Source of the DNA: DALYLB01 sp046154695
GTDB taxonomy: Bacteria; Acidobacteriota; Blastocatellia; RBC074
Direction: 5' to 3'
Length of the DNA: 28,682 nt
Assembly: GCA_046154695.1 (NCBI GenBank)
Contig: JBJXFI010000442.1
Coordinates: forward strand, 1 to 28,682
How positions within the stretch are numbered: the stretch's first letter is position 1; each line of letters begins with the position of its first letter. Of the stretch, positions 10,873 to 18,700 are shown in pieces. A program made the position numbers and the translations under genes. The notes under the pieces were generated by a model. It was given only the letters and a program-made list of their open reading frames with translations, did no database searches and had not been told where the DNA came from.

Positions 10873-10951
10873 CGTTCGGAGTTCCGCCTTCAGGCGGGCA
10901 ATGAACATTTGGTACATATACATAGGCCGCGTAAACGCGGAACTCCGAACG
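10873..10951. repeat. Composite inverted repeat (cruciform-like)
   Basis: A 15-bp perfect outer stem (10873-10887 with 10937-10951) overlaps two 5-bp hairpins with 4-nt loops: 10884-10897 (CCGCC/GGCGG) and 10927-10940 (CCGCG/CGCGG). The 29-bp centre is AT-rich. It lies between the Gfo/Idh and DUF1501 genes. There is no T-tract, so it looks like a dispersed palindromic element or an RNA-processing structure rather than a terminator. Confidence 0.8.
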
Positions 10952-10976
10952 CGCGCCCGATTTTATGAGGAATGTT

Positions 10977-12407
10977 ATGAAAAGGAACGACCGTCAATCC
11001 GGGAACGCGATGCAGATCAGCCGCCGCTGGTTTATGGAGCAGTGCGGCGTGGGAATGGGCGCGATCGCGCTGCAGCAATTGCTGGCGGCGGGCGGCTATG
11101 CCCAGGCCAAGGCGCCGGACGATCCGCTCGCGCCCCGGGCGCCGCATTTCGCGCCCCGGGCGAAGAATGTCATCTATCTCTTTATGGGAGGCGCGCCGAG
11201 CCACCTGGAGATATTCGACAACAAGCCGCAACTGGCCAAATTCGACGGGACGCTGCCTCCGCCGGAGCTGCTCAAGGGATACCGCGCGGCCTTCATCAAT
11301 CCGAATTCGACGCTGCTCGGACCGAAGTTCAAGTTTGCGAAGCACGGCCAGTCGGGGGCGGAGTTGTCGGAGCTGATTCCGCACACGGCCTCGATCGTGG
11401 ATGACATCGCGATCGTCAAGGGGATGGTGACCGATGCTTTCAATCACGCGCCGGCGCAGTTGATGATGTATTCGGGGTCGATGATCTTCGGGCGGCCGAG
11501 CATCGGGGCGTGGGTGACCTATGGACTGGGCAGCGAGTCGCGGGATCTGCCCGCTTTCGTCGTCTTTTCGACCGGCAAGAAGGGCCCGAGCGCGGGGAAC
11601 AGTTGCTGGGGCAGCGGCTTTCTGCCGACCGTCCATCAAGGCGTGCAATTCCGCACGGGCGGCGATCCGGTGCTCTATCTCTCGAACCCGCGCGGCGTGG
11701 ATGGGACGCTCCAGCGCGATTCGCTGGAGACGATCAACAAGCTCAATCGCATGCGCATGGATGTCGTCGGCGATCCTGAAATCGCAACCCGCATCAATTC
11801 CTATGAGATGGCCTTTCGCATGCAGAAGGTGGCGCCCGAGGTGATGGACATCACGAAGGAGCCGAAGCACATTCTGGAGATGTACGGCGCCGAGCCCGGC
11901 AAGTCATCCTTCGCCAACACGGCGCTCCTCGCGCGGCGCCTCGTCGAACGCGGCGTGCGGTTTGTCCAGATCCATCACGAATCCTGGGATCAGCACGGCA
12001 GCCTCGTGCGGGACATCAAACAGAACTGCATCGACACCGATCAGGCCTCGGCCGCGCTGATCAAGGATCTCAAGCAGCGCGGGATGCTCAAGGACACGCT
12101 CGTCATCTGGGGCGGCGAGTTCGGGCGCACGCCCATGGTCCAGGGCGGCAACGACGGCCGCGATCATCATCCCAACGCCTTCACGATGTGGCTCGCCGGG
12201 GGCGGCGTCAAGCCGGGCGTCACTCTCGGCGCGACCGATGAGCTGGGATTCAATGTGGTCGAGGACCGCGTCCACGTGCACGATCTGCACGCGACCATCA
12301 TGCACCTGCTCGGGTTCAATCACGAGAAACTGACCTATCGATTCCAGGGGCGTGATTTCCGCCTGACCGACGTTCATGGCGTGCTCGTCGACAAGCTGCT
12401 GGCCTGA
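10977..12407 (+). CDS. DUF1501 protein, Tat-exported, alkaline-phosphatase/sulfatase-like fold (1)
   Basis: A 476-residue DUF1501 (PF07394) protein. The ATG at 10977 is preferred to that at 10965 because GAGGA lies 5 bp before it. The Tat motif SRRWFM has R16 R17. Family hallmarks are GGAPSHLEIFD near the start, HGQSGAELSELIPH, WGGEFGRTPMVQGG followed by DHHP, and a C-terminal VHVHDLHATIMHLLGFNHEKLTYRFQGRDFRLTDV. The Asp and His residues resemble the metal site of the alkaline phosphatase superfamily, but no reaction is established for DUF1501. Such genes habitually pair with DUF1549/DUF1553 genes; here a Gfo/Idh gene is interposed. The paralogue at 24107-25552 keeps all these motifs. Confidence 0.93.
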   Translation: MKRNDRQSGNAMQISRRWFMEQCGVGMGAIALQQLLAAGGYAQAKAPDDPLAPRAPHFAPRAKNVIYLFMGGAPSHLEIFDNKPQLAKFDGTLPPPELLKGYRAAFINPNSTLLGPKFKFAKHGQSGAELSELIPHTASIVDDIAIVKGMVTDAFNHAPAQLMMYSGSMIFGRPSIGAWVTYGLGSESRDLPAFVVFSTGKKGPSAGNSCWGSGFLPTVHQGVQFRTGGDPVLYLSNPRGVDGTLQRDSLETINKLNRMRMDVVGDPEIATRINSYEMAFRMQKVAPEVMDITKEPKHILEMYGAEPGKSSFANTALLARRLVERGVRFVQIHHESWDQHGSLVRDIKQNCIDTDQASAALIKDLKQRGMLKDTLVIWGGEFGRTPMVQGGNDGRDHHPNAFTMWLAGGGVKPGVTLGATDELGFNVVEDRVHVHDLHATIMHLLGFNHEKLTYRFQGRDFRLTDVHGVLVDKLLA

Positions 12408-12493
12408 ATCTAAACCGGGGCAGAAACGATTGGGGCAAACCACGAAGAGCTCCAAGAGTAGATTCCATCGTTTTTTTCGGCCTTTCTTCGCTC

Positions 12494-13420
12494 ATGACAT
12501 TTTCCCGACGAACCTTCCTTTCGCGCGCGGCCGTCGCGGTTGGAGCCTTCGACCCGGCGCCGGGGGCGCCTGCGGCAATCGACACGCACACCCATTTCTA
12601 CGATATTGCGCGTACGGAGGGCGTGCCGTGGCCTCCGAAGTCCGAGCCGGTTTTGTATCGCACCCACCTGCCGCCGGAGTTTCAAGTCCTGTCGGAGCCG
12701 CACAATGTCGCCGGCACGGTCATTGTGGAAGCCAGTCCGTGGGTCGAGGACAATCAGTGGATTCTCGATCTCGCCGCGGATTACCCCTTCGTCGTCGGCT
12801 TTATCGGCAATCTGGAGGCGGGGAAGCCGGAGTTCGCCGCGAACCTGCGCCGGTTCGCGCGGAACCCGCTCTTTCGCGGATTGCGGCTCGGCGCGCGCGC
12901 GATCGCGGGCGGAATGGGCCAGCGCCCTTTTGAGGACGACCTGCGCCGCATGGCCGATGCGCGGCTGACGCTCGATGTGGTGGGCGGTTCGGCGATGCTT
13001 TCCGACGTGCGGCGCGTCGCCGCGCTCGCGCCAAAGCTTCGCATGGTGATCGACCATCTGCCTTTCGAGGAATGGGACGGCAAGCCGGAGGTGATGCGGC
13101 AAGGGCTTGCGCCCATTGCCCGACTGCCCAATGTATATATCAAAATCTCGAATGTTGTTCGTCGCCGCGAGGGCGGTGTGATCGAGGATCCCGCCTTCTA
13201 TCGTCCCGGTCTCGATGTGCTCTGGGAGCTGTTCGGCGCGGATCGGCTCGTGTTCGGCAGCAACTGGCCCGTCAGCAACCGCATCGCGCCATACGCCACG
13301 CTCCATGGCATTGTCGCCGGCTACTTTCGCGCGAAGGGGCCGCTCGCTGCCGAGAAATATTTCCGCAACAACTCGAAGGCGGCCTATCGCTGGATCACCC
13401 GCCAACGGCAGACCGCATGA
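12494..13420 (+). CDS. Tat-exported TIM-barrel amidohydrolase (amidohydrolase_2, lactonase-like)
   Basis: A 308-residue member of the amidohydrolase_2 family (PF04909, COG3618). Relatives include L-fuconolactonase, L-rhamnonolactonase and 2-pyrone-4,6-dicarboxylate lactonase. A twin-arginine signal (SRRTFLSRAA, R5 R6) is followed almost at once by the barrel's first motif D30-T-H32-T-H34. VIDHLPF supplies a further His. The last motif reads FGSNWP where many relatives have FGSDWP, so the usual Asp is Asn; some COG3618 members share this and LigI-type lactonases do not need a metal. No clear Shine-Dalgarno precedes 12494. The flanking sugar-type dehydrogenases make hydrolysis of a sugar lactone outside the cytoplasm plausible but unproven. 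Confidence 0.88.
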   Translation: MTFSRRTFLSRAAVAVGAFDPAPGAPAAIDTHTHFYDIARTEGVPWPPKSEPVLYRTHLPPEFQVLSEPHNVAGTVIVEASPWVEDNQWILDLAADYPFVVGFIGNLEAGKPEFAANLRRFARNPLFRGLRLGARAIAGGMGQRPFEDDLRRMADARLTLDVVGGSAMLSDVRRVAALAPKLRMVIDHLPFEEWDGKPEVMRQGLAPIARLPNVYIKISNVVRRREGGVIEDPAFYRPGLDVLWELFGADRLVFGSNWPVSNRIAPYATLHGIVAGYFRAKGPLAAEKYFRNNSKAAYRWITRQRQTA

Positions 13421-13455
13421 AGGTGGAATTTCAAACAATATCGAAGGAGTCGCTC

Positions 13456-13485
13456 ATGTCGTCCGGCGACGCTCTGAAAAAATGA
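13456..13485 (+). CDS. Nine-codon mini-ORF MSSGDALKK (copy 2)
   Basis: A 30-bp ORF with AAGGAG 6 bp before its ATG, 35 bp after the amidohydrolase stop. The TGA overlaps an ATG (13482), opening a 27-codon frame that runs through the long hairpin to 13565. The layout repeats copy 1 at 5224-5195: Shine-Dalgarno, mini-ORF, ATGA overlap, hairpin. The match includes GGAGTCGYTCATGTCG and GGCGACGCTCTGAAA. Most of the few changes between copies fall in codon 3 (CGT versus TCC) or codon 9 (CAA versus AAA). It may be a leader peptide or part of a repeat family. Confidence 0.4.
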   Translation: MSSGDALKK

Positions 13486-13503
13486 ATATCTCATCCGCGA
13501 AGG

Positions 13504-13552
13504 CACACGAAGAAACACGAAGAGAAGGCAATCTTTCGTGTTTCTTCGTGTG
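13504..13552. repeat. Long perfect hairpin, 18-bp stem
   Basis: 13504-13521 is perfectly complementary to 13535-13552 with a 13-nt loop; each arm itself repeats CACGAAGA/ACACGAA. No T-tract follows. It begins 18 bp after mini-ORF copy 2 and ends 50 bp before the Zn-dehydrogenase start. Similar TTTCTTCGTGT-type intergenic sequences are common in Planctomycetes/Acidobacteria genomes (from memory). Confidence 0.85.
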
Positions 13553-13571
13553 GTACCGTGGATGATTTTCC

Positions 13572-13601
13572 AAGGATAAAGAGGATAAAGAGGATAAAGA
13601 G
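13572..13601 (+). repeat. 9-bp purine-rich tandem repeat before the Zn-dehydrogenase start
   Basis: The unit GAGGATAAA is repeated about 3.3 times and ends 1 bp before the ATG at 13603. Each unit carries a GAGG-type Shine-Dalgarno core, so the repeat may serve as a multiple ribosome binding site. The period keeps reading frame, as with the repeat at 6061-6084. Confidence 0.8.
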
Positions 13602-13602
13602 A

Positions 13603-14619
13603 ATGAAAGCGGCTTTTTATGAAGGAAACGAGCGGATTCGCATTGGCGAATGCACGCCCATCGCGCCGGGTGAGGGCGAAGCGCAGATTCGCGTTTCGCA
13701 TTGCGGGATTTGCGGAACCGACCTGCACGTCTTTCATGGGGAGATGGATCATCGCGTCCCCAGGCCGGCCATCATTGGCCACGAGATGTCGGGCGTCATT
13801 GAGGCCGTCGGCGCGGGGGTTCGCGGATGGGTTGCGGGAGATCGTGTGGCGGTGCGACCGCTGGTTTCGTGCGGAGCGTGCCCGGCCTGCCGGGCGGGGC
13901 ATTCCCACATTTGCCAAAAGCTGAAGGTTATCGGCGTGGACCGCCCCGGGGCCATGCAGAAGCTCTTGACGGTCCCCGCCCACACGCTGCATCGACTGCC
14001 GGAATCGCTTTCGTTGAAAGAGGGGGCGCTGATCGAGCCCATCGCCGTGGCCGCCCACGACGTGCGTCTCGGCGAGGTCAGGGAAGGGGAGTATGTCGTG
14101 GTGCTGGGCGGCGGGCCGATCGGCGCGCTGGTCGCCCTGGTGGCGAGGCAGCAGGGCGCGCGCGTGCTGGTGTCGGAATTGAATCCGTTTCGCATCGACC
14201 TGTTGCGCGATCTCGGCCTGGAAACGGTCAACCCATCCGAGACCGATCTGGTTGCGCTTGTCGAAGACCAGACCGGCGGGGCCGGCGCGGATGTCGTGTT
14301 CGAGGTCACCGGCTCCAGGGCCGGCGCGGAGATCATGACGAAACTGCCTCGCGTGCGCGGCCGGATCGTCATCGTCGCCATCTTCAGCCAGCCGCTTCAG
14401 GTGGATCTGTTCAAGTTCTTTTGGCGCGAGATCGGCATGCGCGGCGCGCGGGTGTATGAGTCCCAGGACTTCGAGGCCGCGATCGCGCTCGCCGCGTCCG
14501 GCACGCTGCCCATGGACAGGCTCATCACGAATGTCTGCCCGCTCGACGACCTCGAATGGGGGCTGCGCCAGCTCGAAACCGGCGGCGAAGTCATGAAGGT
14601 TCTGATCGAGTGCTCGTAG
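13603..14619 (+). CDS. Zn-dependent alcohol/polyol dehydrogenase (sorbitol/threonine dehydrogenase type)
   Basis: A 338-residue medium-chain dehydrogenase, cytoplasmic (no signal). Catalytic zinc ligands are C37 (GICGTD), H60-E61 (GHE) and probably E145. The structural zinc site is C90, C93, C96 and C104. The cofactor motif is GGGPIG (169-174), followed by an acidic residue in VSELNP that favours NAD(H). The ATG at 13603 is the canonical start; the frame also extends upstream through the tandem repeat to 13558 but adds only IKR repeats. The family includes sorbitol, L-threonine and sugar-acid dehydrogenases. With the lactonase-like gene before it, it probably oxidises a sugar alcohol or sugar acid. 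Confidence 0.93.
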   Translation: MKAAFYEGNERIRIGECTPIAPGEGEAQIRVSHCGICGTDLHVFHGEMDHRVPRPAIIGHEMSGVIEAVGAGVRGWVAGDRVAVRPLVSCGACPACRAGHSHICQKLKVIGVDRPGAMQKLLTVPAHTLHRLPESLSLKEGALIEPIAVAAHDVRLGEVREGEYVVVLGGGPIGALVALVARQQGARVLVSELNPFRIDLLRDLGLETVNPSETDLVALVEDQTGGAGADVVFEVTGSRAGAEIMTKLPRVRGRIVIVAIFSQPLQVDLFKFFWREIGMRGARVYESQDFEAAIALAASGTLPMDRLITNVCPLDDLEWGLRQLETGGEVMKVLIECS

Positions 14620-14759
14620 GCGCCGCGGCTGACGGCCGCCTCCCCGAGCAACGGATCGGCACAAGGAGAGTCTTGCCTGGGAGTATTGGCGCTTTTCAAA
14701 CGGGATGGAAAGACAGCCCTAAACAACAACCATGAAGTGACCGGACAGGGAGAGGAAAT

Positions 14760-16304
14760 TTGAAAGCCATTTGCCTGTTGCTCTGTTTTTTTCTGGCTGG
14801 AGCGCTCGCGCCATTGGGCGGCGAGCCCCGGCTCGCGGCCCAACCCGTTTCCCGCCCAAATATCGTCATCATTCTGGCGGACGATCTTGGCTACGGGGAC
14901 CTGGGAAGCTACAATCCGCGCTCCAAAATTCCGACGCCGCGGCTCGATCAGCTCGCGGCCCGGGGGCTGCGTTTTACCGACGCGCATTCGCCGTCGTCGG
15001 TCTGCACTCCGACGCGCTACGGATTGCTCACCGGGCGCTATCCCTGGCGTTCGCGGCTGAAATCCGGCGTGCTGCGGCCGTATGATCTGCCGCTGATCGA
15101 AGCTGAACGATTGACGCTTGCGGCGATGCTGAAGAAGCAAGGCTATGCCACAGCGATCATCGGCAAATGGCATCTCGGATGGGATTGGCCGACCACGAAC
15201 GGCCAGGCCGCCGCCGTGACGCCCGACGGGCTGAGCAATGTGGACTATACGAAACCGATTGCGAACGGGCCGCTTACGCGCGGATTTGACTATTATTTCG
15301 GAACCGATATACCGAATTACCCGCCGTACGTGCTCATCGAAAACGACCGCACACAGGGAATTCCGACCGAGCCCGCGCCGATGACCGGGGCGATCAATCG
15401 CAAAGGCCCGATGGTCAGAGGCTGGGAGCCGGAAAGGATTCTACCCGCGCTGACTGATCGCGCGGCGCGTTATGTCGATTCGCGCGCGAACAATGCGCAG
15501 CCGTTCTTCCTCTATTTTGCGCTGACCTCGCCGCATTACCCGGTCGTGCCGTCGCCGGAATTCATCGGCAAAAGCCAGGCCGGCGCGTACGGCGATTTCG
15601 TCGCGCAGACCGACGCCGCCGTCGGCGCGATCCTGGACGCCCTCGAGCGCGGCGGCCTCGACAAGAACACTCTGGTGATTTTTACGAGCGACAACGGGCC
15701 GGAGGTCGCCGCCGAGGTGGAGGTCGGCGCGTATGAGCGCATCCGCCAATCGCGCCACGCGAGCATGCTCGCCTTGCGCGGCGTCAAGCGCGACAGTTGG
15801 GAGGGCGGGCATCGCGTCCCCTTCCTTGCCTGCTGGCCGGGCCGGATCCCCGCCGGGAAGACGAGCGATGCCCTGATCGGGCACGTGGACATGATGGCGA
15901 CGATTGCCGCTGTGACGGGGTATCGACTGCCGGAATCCGCCGCCCCGGACAGTTATGATCAGTCGCCGGTATTGCTCGGCAAAAGAAGCGGGCGAGCGAT
16001 TCGAGACGCACTGGTCTATCACCAGGCGAACGGGAATCTGGCGCTGCGCAAGGACGAATGGGTCTTCATTGACTCCAAAACCTGCGGCGATGGAAACAAG
16101 GAGCCGGAATGGTTTCGGCGTGAGCGCGGCGCGCACGATTGCACCACGGCGGGAGCGCTCTACAACCTGCGCGCGGACCCGGCCCAGACGAAAAACCTTT
16201 ATGAGGCCCAGGCCGACAGAGTTCGCGAGTTGAAGTCGCTGCTCGAACAATACCGGCAGGCGGAACGAACGGCGCCGCGGATTTCCGGAACCGGCGGGAA
16301 ATGA
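14760..16304 (+). CDS. Exported arylsulfatase-type sulfatase
   Basis: A 514-residue type I sulfatase, expected to be active outside the cytoplasm on sulfate esters. The start is TTG at 14760, chosen because GAGAGG sits about 5 bp upstream and a Sec signal peptide (about residues 1-28) begins there. Catalytic features are the metal motif ADDLGYGD with D41 and D42, the formylglycine motif C82-T-P-T-R86, GKWHLG, FTSDNGPE and KRDSWEGGHRVPF with the basic active-site residues. C82-type sulfatases need a maturation enzyme (FGE or anSME), which is not in this window. It sits between the Zn-dehydrogenase and the second Gfo/Idh gene, fitting desulfation of a sulfated glycan. The exact subfamily cannot be told by eye. 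Confidence 0.93.
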   Translation: MKAICLLLCFFLAGALAPLGGEPRLAAQPVSRPNIVIILADDLGYGDLGSYNPRSKIPTPRLDQLAARGLRFTDAHSPSSVCTPTRYGLLTGRYPWRSRLKSGVLRPYDLPLIEAERLTLAAMLKKQGYATAIIGKWHLGWDWPTTNGQAAAVTPDGLSNVDYTKPIANGPLTRGFDYYFGTDIPNYPPYVLIENDRTQGIPTEPAPMTGAINRKGPMVRGWEPERILPALTDRAARYVDSRANNAQPFFLYFALTSPHYPVVPSPEFIGKSQAGAYGDFVAQTDAAVGAILDALERGGLDKNTLVIFTSDNGPEVAAEVEVGAYERIRQSRHASMLALRGVKRDSWEGGHRVPFLACWPGRIPAGKTSDALIGHVDMMATIAAVTGYRLPESAAPDSYDQSPVLLGKRSGRAIRDALVYHQANGNLALRKDEWVFIDSKTCGDGNKEPEWFRRERGAHDCTTAGALYNLRADPAQTKNLYEAQADRVRELKSLLEQYRQAERTAPRISGTGGK

Positions 16305-16379
16305 AGGGCGCGAATTGGCGGAGTTGTCTTCACGTCAACATCGGCCGGCATCGAGAGGCATAAACGACCAAAAGAAGTA

Positions 16380-16395
16380 GACGCATTCATGCGTC
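16380..16395 (+). repeat. Small hairpin in the leader of the second Gfo/Idh gene
   Basis: A perfect 6-bp stem (GACGCA/TGCGTC) with a TTCA loop ends 7 bp before the AGGAG ribosome binding site. It could tune translation or protect the transcript end. Confidence 0.5.
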
Positions 16396-16413
16396 CAAAC
16401 GATAGGAGCAGCA

Positions 16414-17712
<1,299 letters not shown>

Positions 17713-17724
17713 AATGGTGCGCCA

Positions 17725-17754
17725 TATAGCCGCTTGCATATGCATGCGGCTATA
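17725..17754. repeat. 30-bp near-perfect palindrome
   Basis: The arms TATAGCCGC (17725-17733) and GCGGCTATA (17746-17754) pair perfectly. The centre TGCATATGCA is itself a palindrome, with one T-T mismatch on the axis flanks. It follows the Gfo/Idh stop by 12 bp but has no T-tract. It may be a repeat, a protein-binding site or an RNA-end structure. Confidence 0.75.
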
Positions 17755-17818
17755 AGAAGGGGAAACCGTCACACCATCTGTGTTCGGCGTCAGTTTGATC
17801 ACTTCGAGGAGAGTTGTG

Positions 17819-18346
17819 ATGCCATCCGCACTTGACCAGCAACAGATGCTGCTTGCCGCGTGGAGAACCAACAATCGCGTCACCTCTTTTCTCGTCGAGC
17901 ACCTACCTGACGAGCTATGGGGAGCCAACGTGCCGGGTGCTCCGAGGCGAACCGTTCGGATGATCGCCGGCCACATTCACAATTCACGGTGTATGTGGAT
18001 CAGGACGCTGGGAAATGAGCACGGCATTGCGGTGCCGCGACCCGTCAATCGATACAAAGTTGCACCGAAAGAGCTGCTCCCGGCACTGCGTCTCAGTAGC
18101 CGCGGCATCATCAGTTTGCTTACGCTCGGTTTTGAGCGAGGCGGTGCAATCCCAGGCTCCTCCTCGTATACCTGGCGCAACCTTCCTCTCGACGTGGGGC
18201 ATGTCTTAACCTATTTCGTTGCGCACGAGGGCCACCATCGTGGGCAGATCGTCATGCTCGCCCGCCAATTGGGCTATCGTTTGCCGGCGGAGATTACGGG
18301 CGGTCTTTGGAATTGGTCGAAACGCGCCAGGGAGGCGCTGAGTTAG
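17819..18346 (+). CDS. DinB-family four-helix protein
   Basis: A 175-residue DinB/YfiT-superfamily protein, a four-helix bundle that usually binds a metal through three His residues. Candidates are H52 or H54 (GHIHNS) and H136 plus H140 in HEGHHRGQIVML, the family's HxxxH motif. The ATG at 17819 is chosen because GAGGAG lies about 8 bp upstream; an earlier in-frame ATG at 17780 lacks a site. Members are damage-inducible proteins or thiol (bacillithiol/mycothiol) transferases, but most are uncharacterised. It shares orientation with the small membrane gene 94 bp downstream and is unrelated in function to the catabolic genes upstream, so it is probably a separate unit. Confidence 0.88.
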   Translation: MPSALDQQQMLLAAWRTNNRVTSFLVEHLPDELWGANVPGAPRRTVRMIAGHIHNSRCMWIRTLGNEHGIAVPRPVNRYKVAPKELLPALRLSSRGIISLLTLGFERGGAIPGSSSYTWRNLPLDVGHVLTYFVAHEGHHRGQIVMLARQLGYRLPAEITGGLWNWSKRAREALS

Positions 18347-18440
18347 GCTTCGCTGCGCGTGGGAAGGCCGTCACACAATTCGGTGTTCGCGCAGCGGAGC
18401 GCCAGGTTCAACCGGCATTGTCGATGGAGGAGAACCAGAA

Positions 18441-18611
18441 ATGAACCCAAAAATCGCGAATATTCTCGCCGCATCGCTTTTCCTGCTTGCCGGCGTTCTA
18501 TTTTTTGTGGCTGGCGGCCTGAGCAAAAAGCCCGCCTCTTTCGCCCTGGGGGCTATCTTTGCGGCTCTCAGCGCCGTCTTTTTCGCGAAGTCCAGATCCG
18601 TTAAGGGATGA
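18441..18611 (+). CDS. Small two-helix membrane protein, 56 residues
   Basis: A 56-residue protein starting MNPKIANILAAS. It has two hydrophobic stretches (about 8-26 and 33-49) joined by a short basic turn (SKKPAS) and ends in a basic tail (KSRSVKG). The ATG at 18441 has GGAGGA about 10 bp upstream. The hydrophobic pattern, good ribosome site and position before a strong terminator support a real gene. The positive-inside rule suggests that both the loop side and the C-terminus carry charge, so topology is unclear. I recognise no family. It may be cotranscribed with the DinB gene. Confidence 0.7.
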   Translation: MNPKIANILAASLFLLAGVLFFVAGGLSKKPASFALGAIFAALSAVFFAKSRSVKG

Positions 18612-18634
18612 GGGACTCTTCCCCATTCCCGGGC

Positions 18635-18679
18635 AAAAAAAACGGGTGCGCAATTGTCAGATTGCGCACCCGCTTTTTT
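18635..18679. terminator. Bidirectional Rho-independent terminator
   Basis: A perfect 12-bp stem (18643-18654 with 18661-18672) closes a 6-nt loop. It is flanked by A8 on the left (18635-18642) and T6 on the right (18674-18679). It serves the plus-strand DinB/small-membrane unit and the converging minus-strand TonB-receptor unit. Confidence 0.95.
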
Positions 18680-18700
18680 GTCAATGAGGATATCGCATTG

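Noticed and set aside
10870..10976. Terminator between Gfo/Idh and DUF1501
   Set aside because: The stem is strong but has no T-tract in either direction, and the internal tetraloop hairpins fit a repeat element better.
14620..14759. Riboswitch or terminator between the Zn-dehydrogenase and sulfatase
   Set aside because: No stable long stem, T-tract or known aptamer motif could be recognised in these 140 bp.
18342..18400. Possible integron attC site after the DinB stop (GTTAGGC followed by a hairpin)
   Set aside because: GTTAGGC sits at the 5' side of the hairpin, the wrong orientation for an attC core site. No matching RYYYAAC partner, integrase or cassette array is present.
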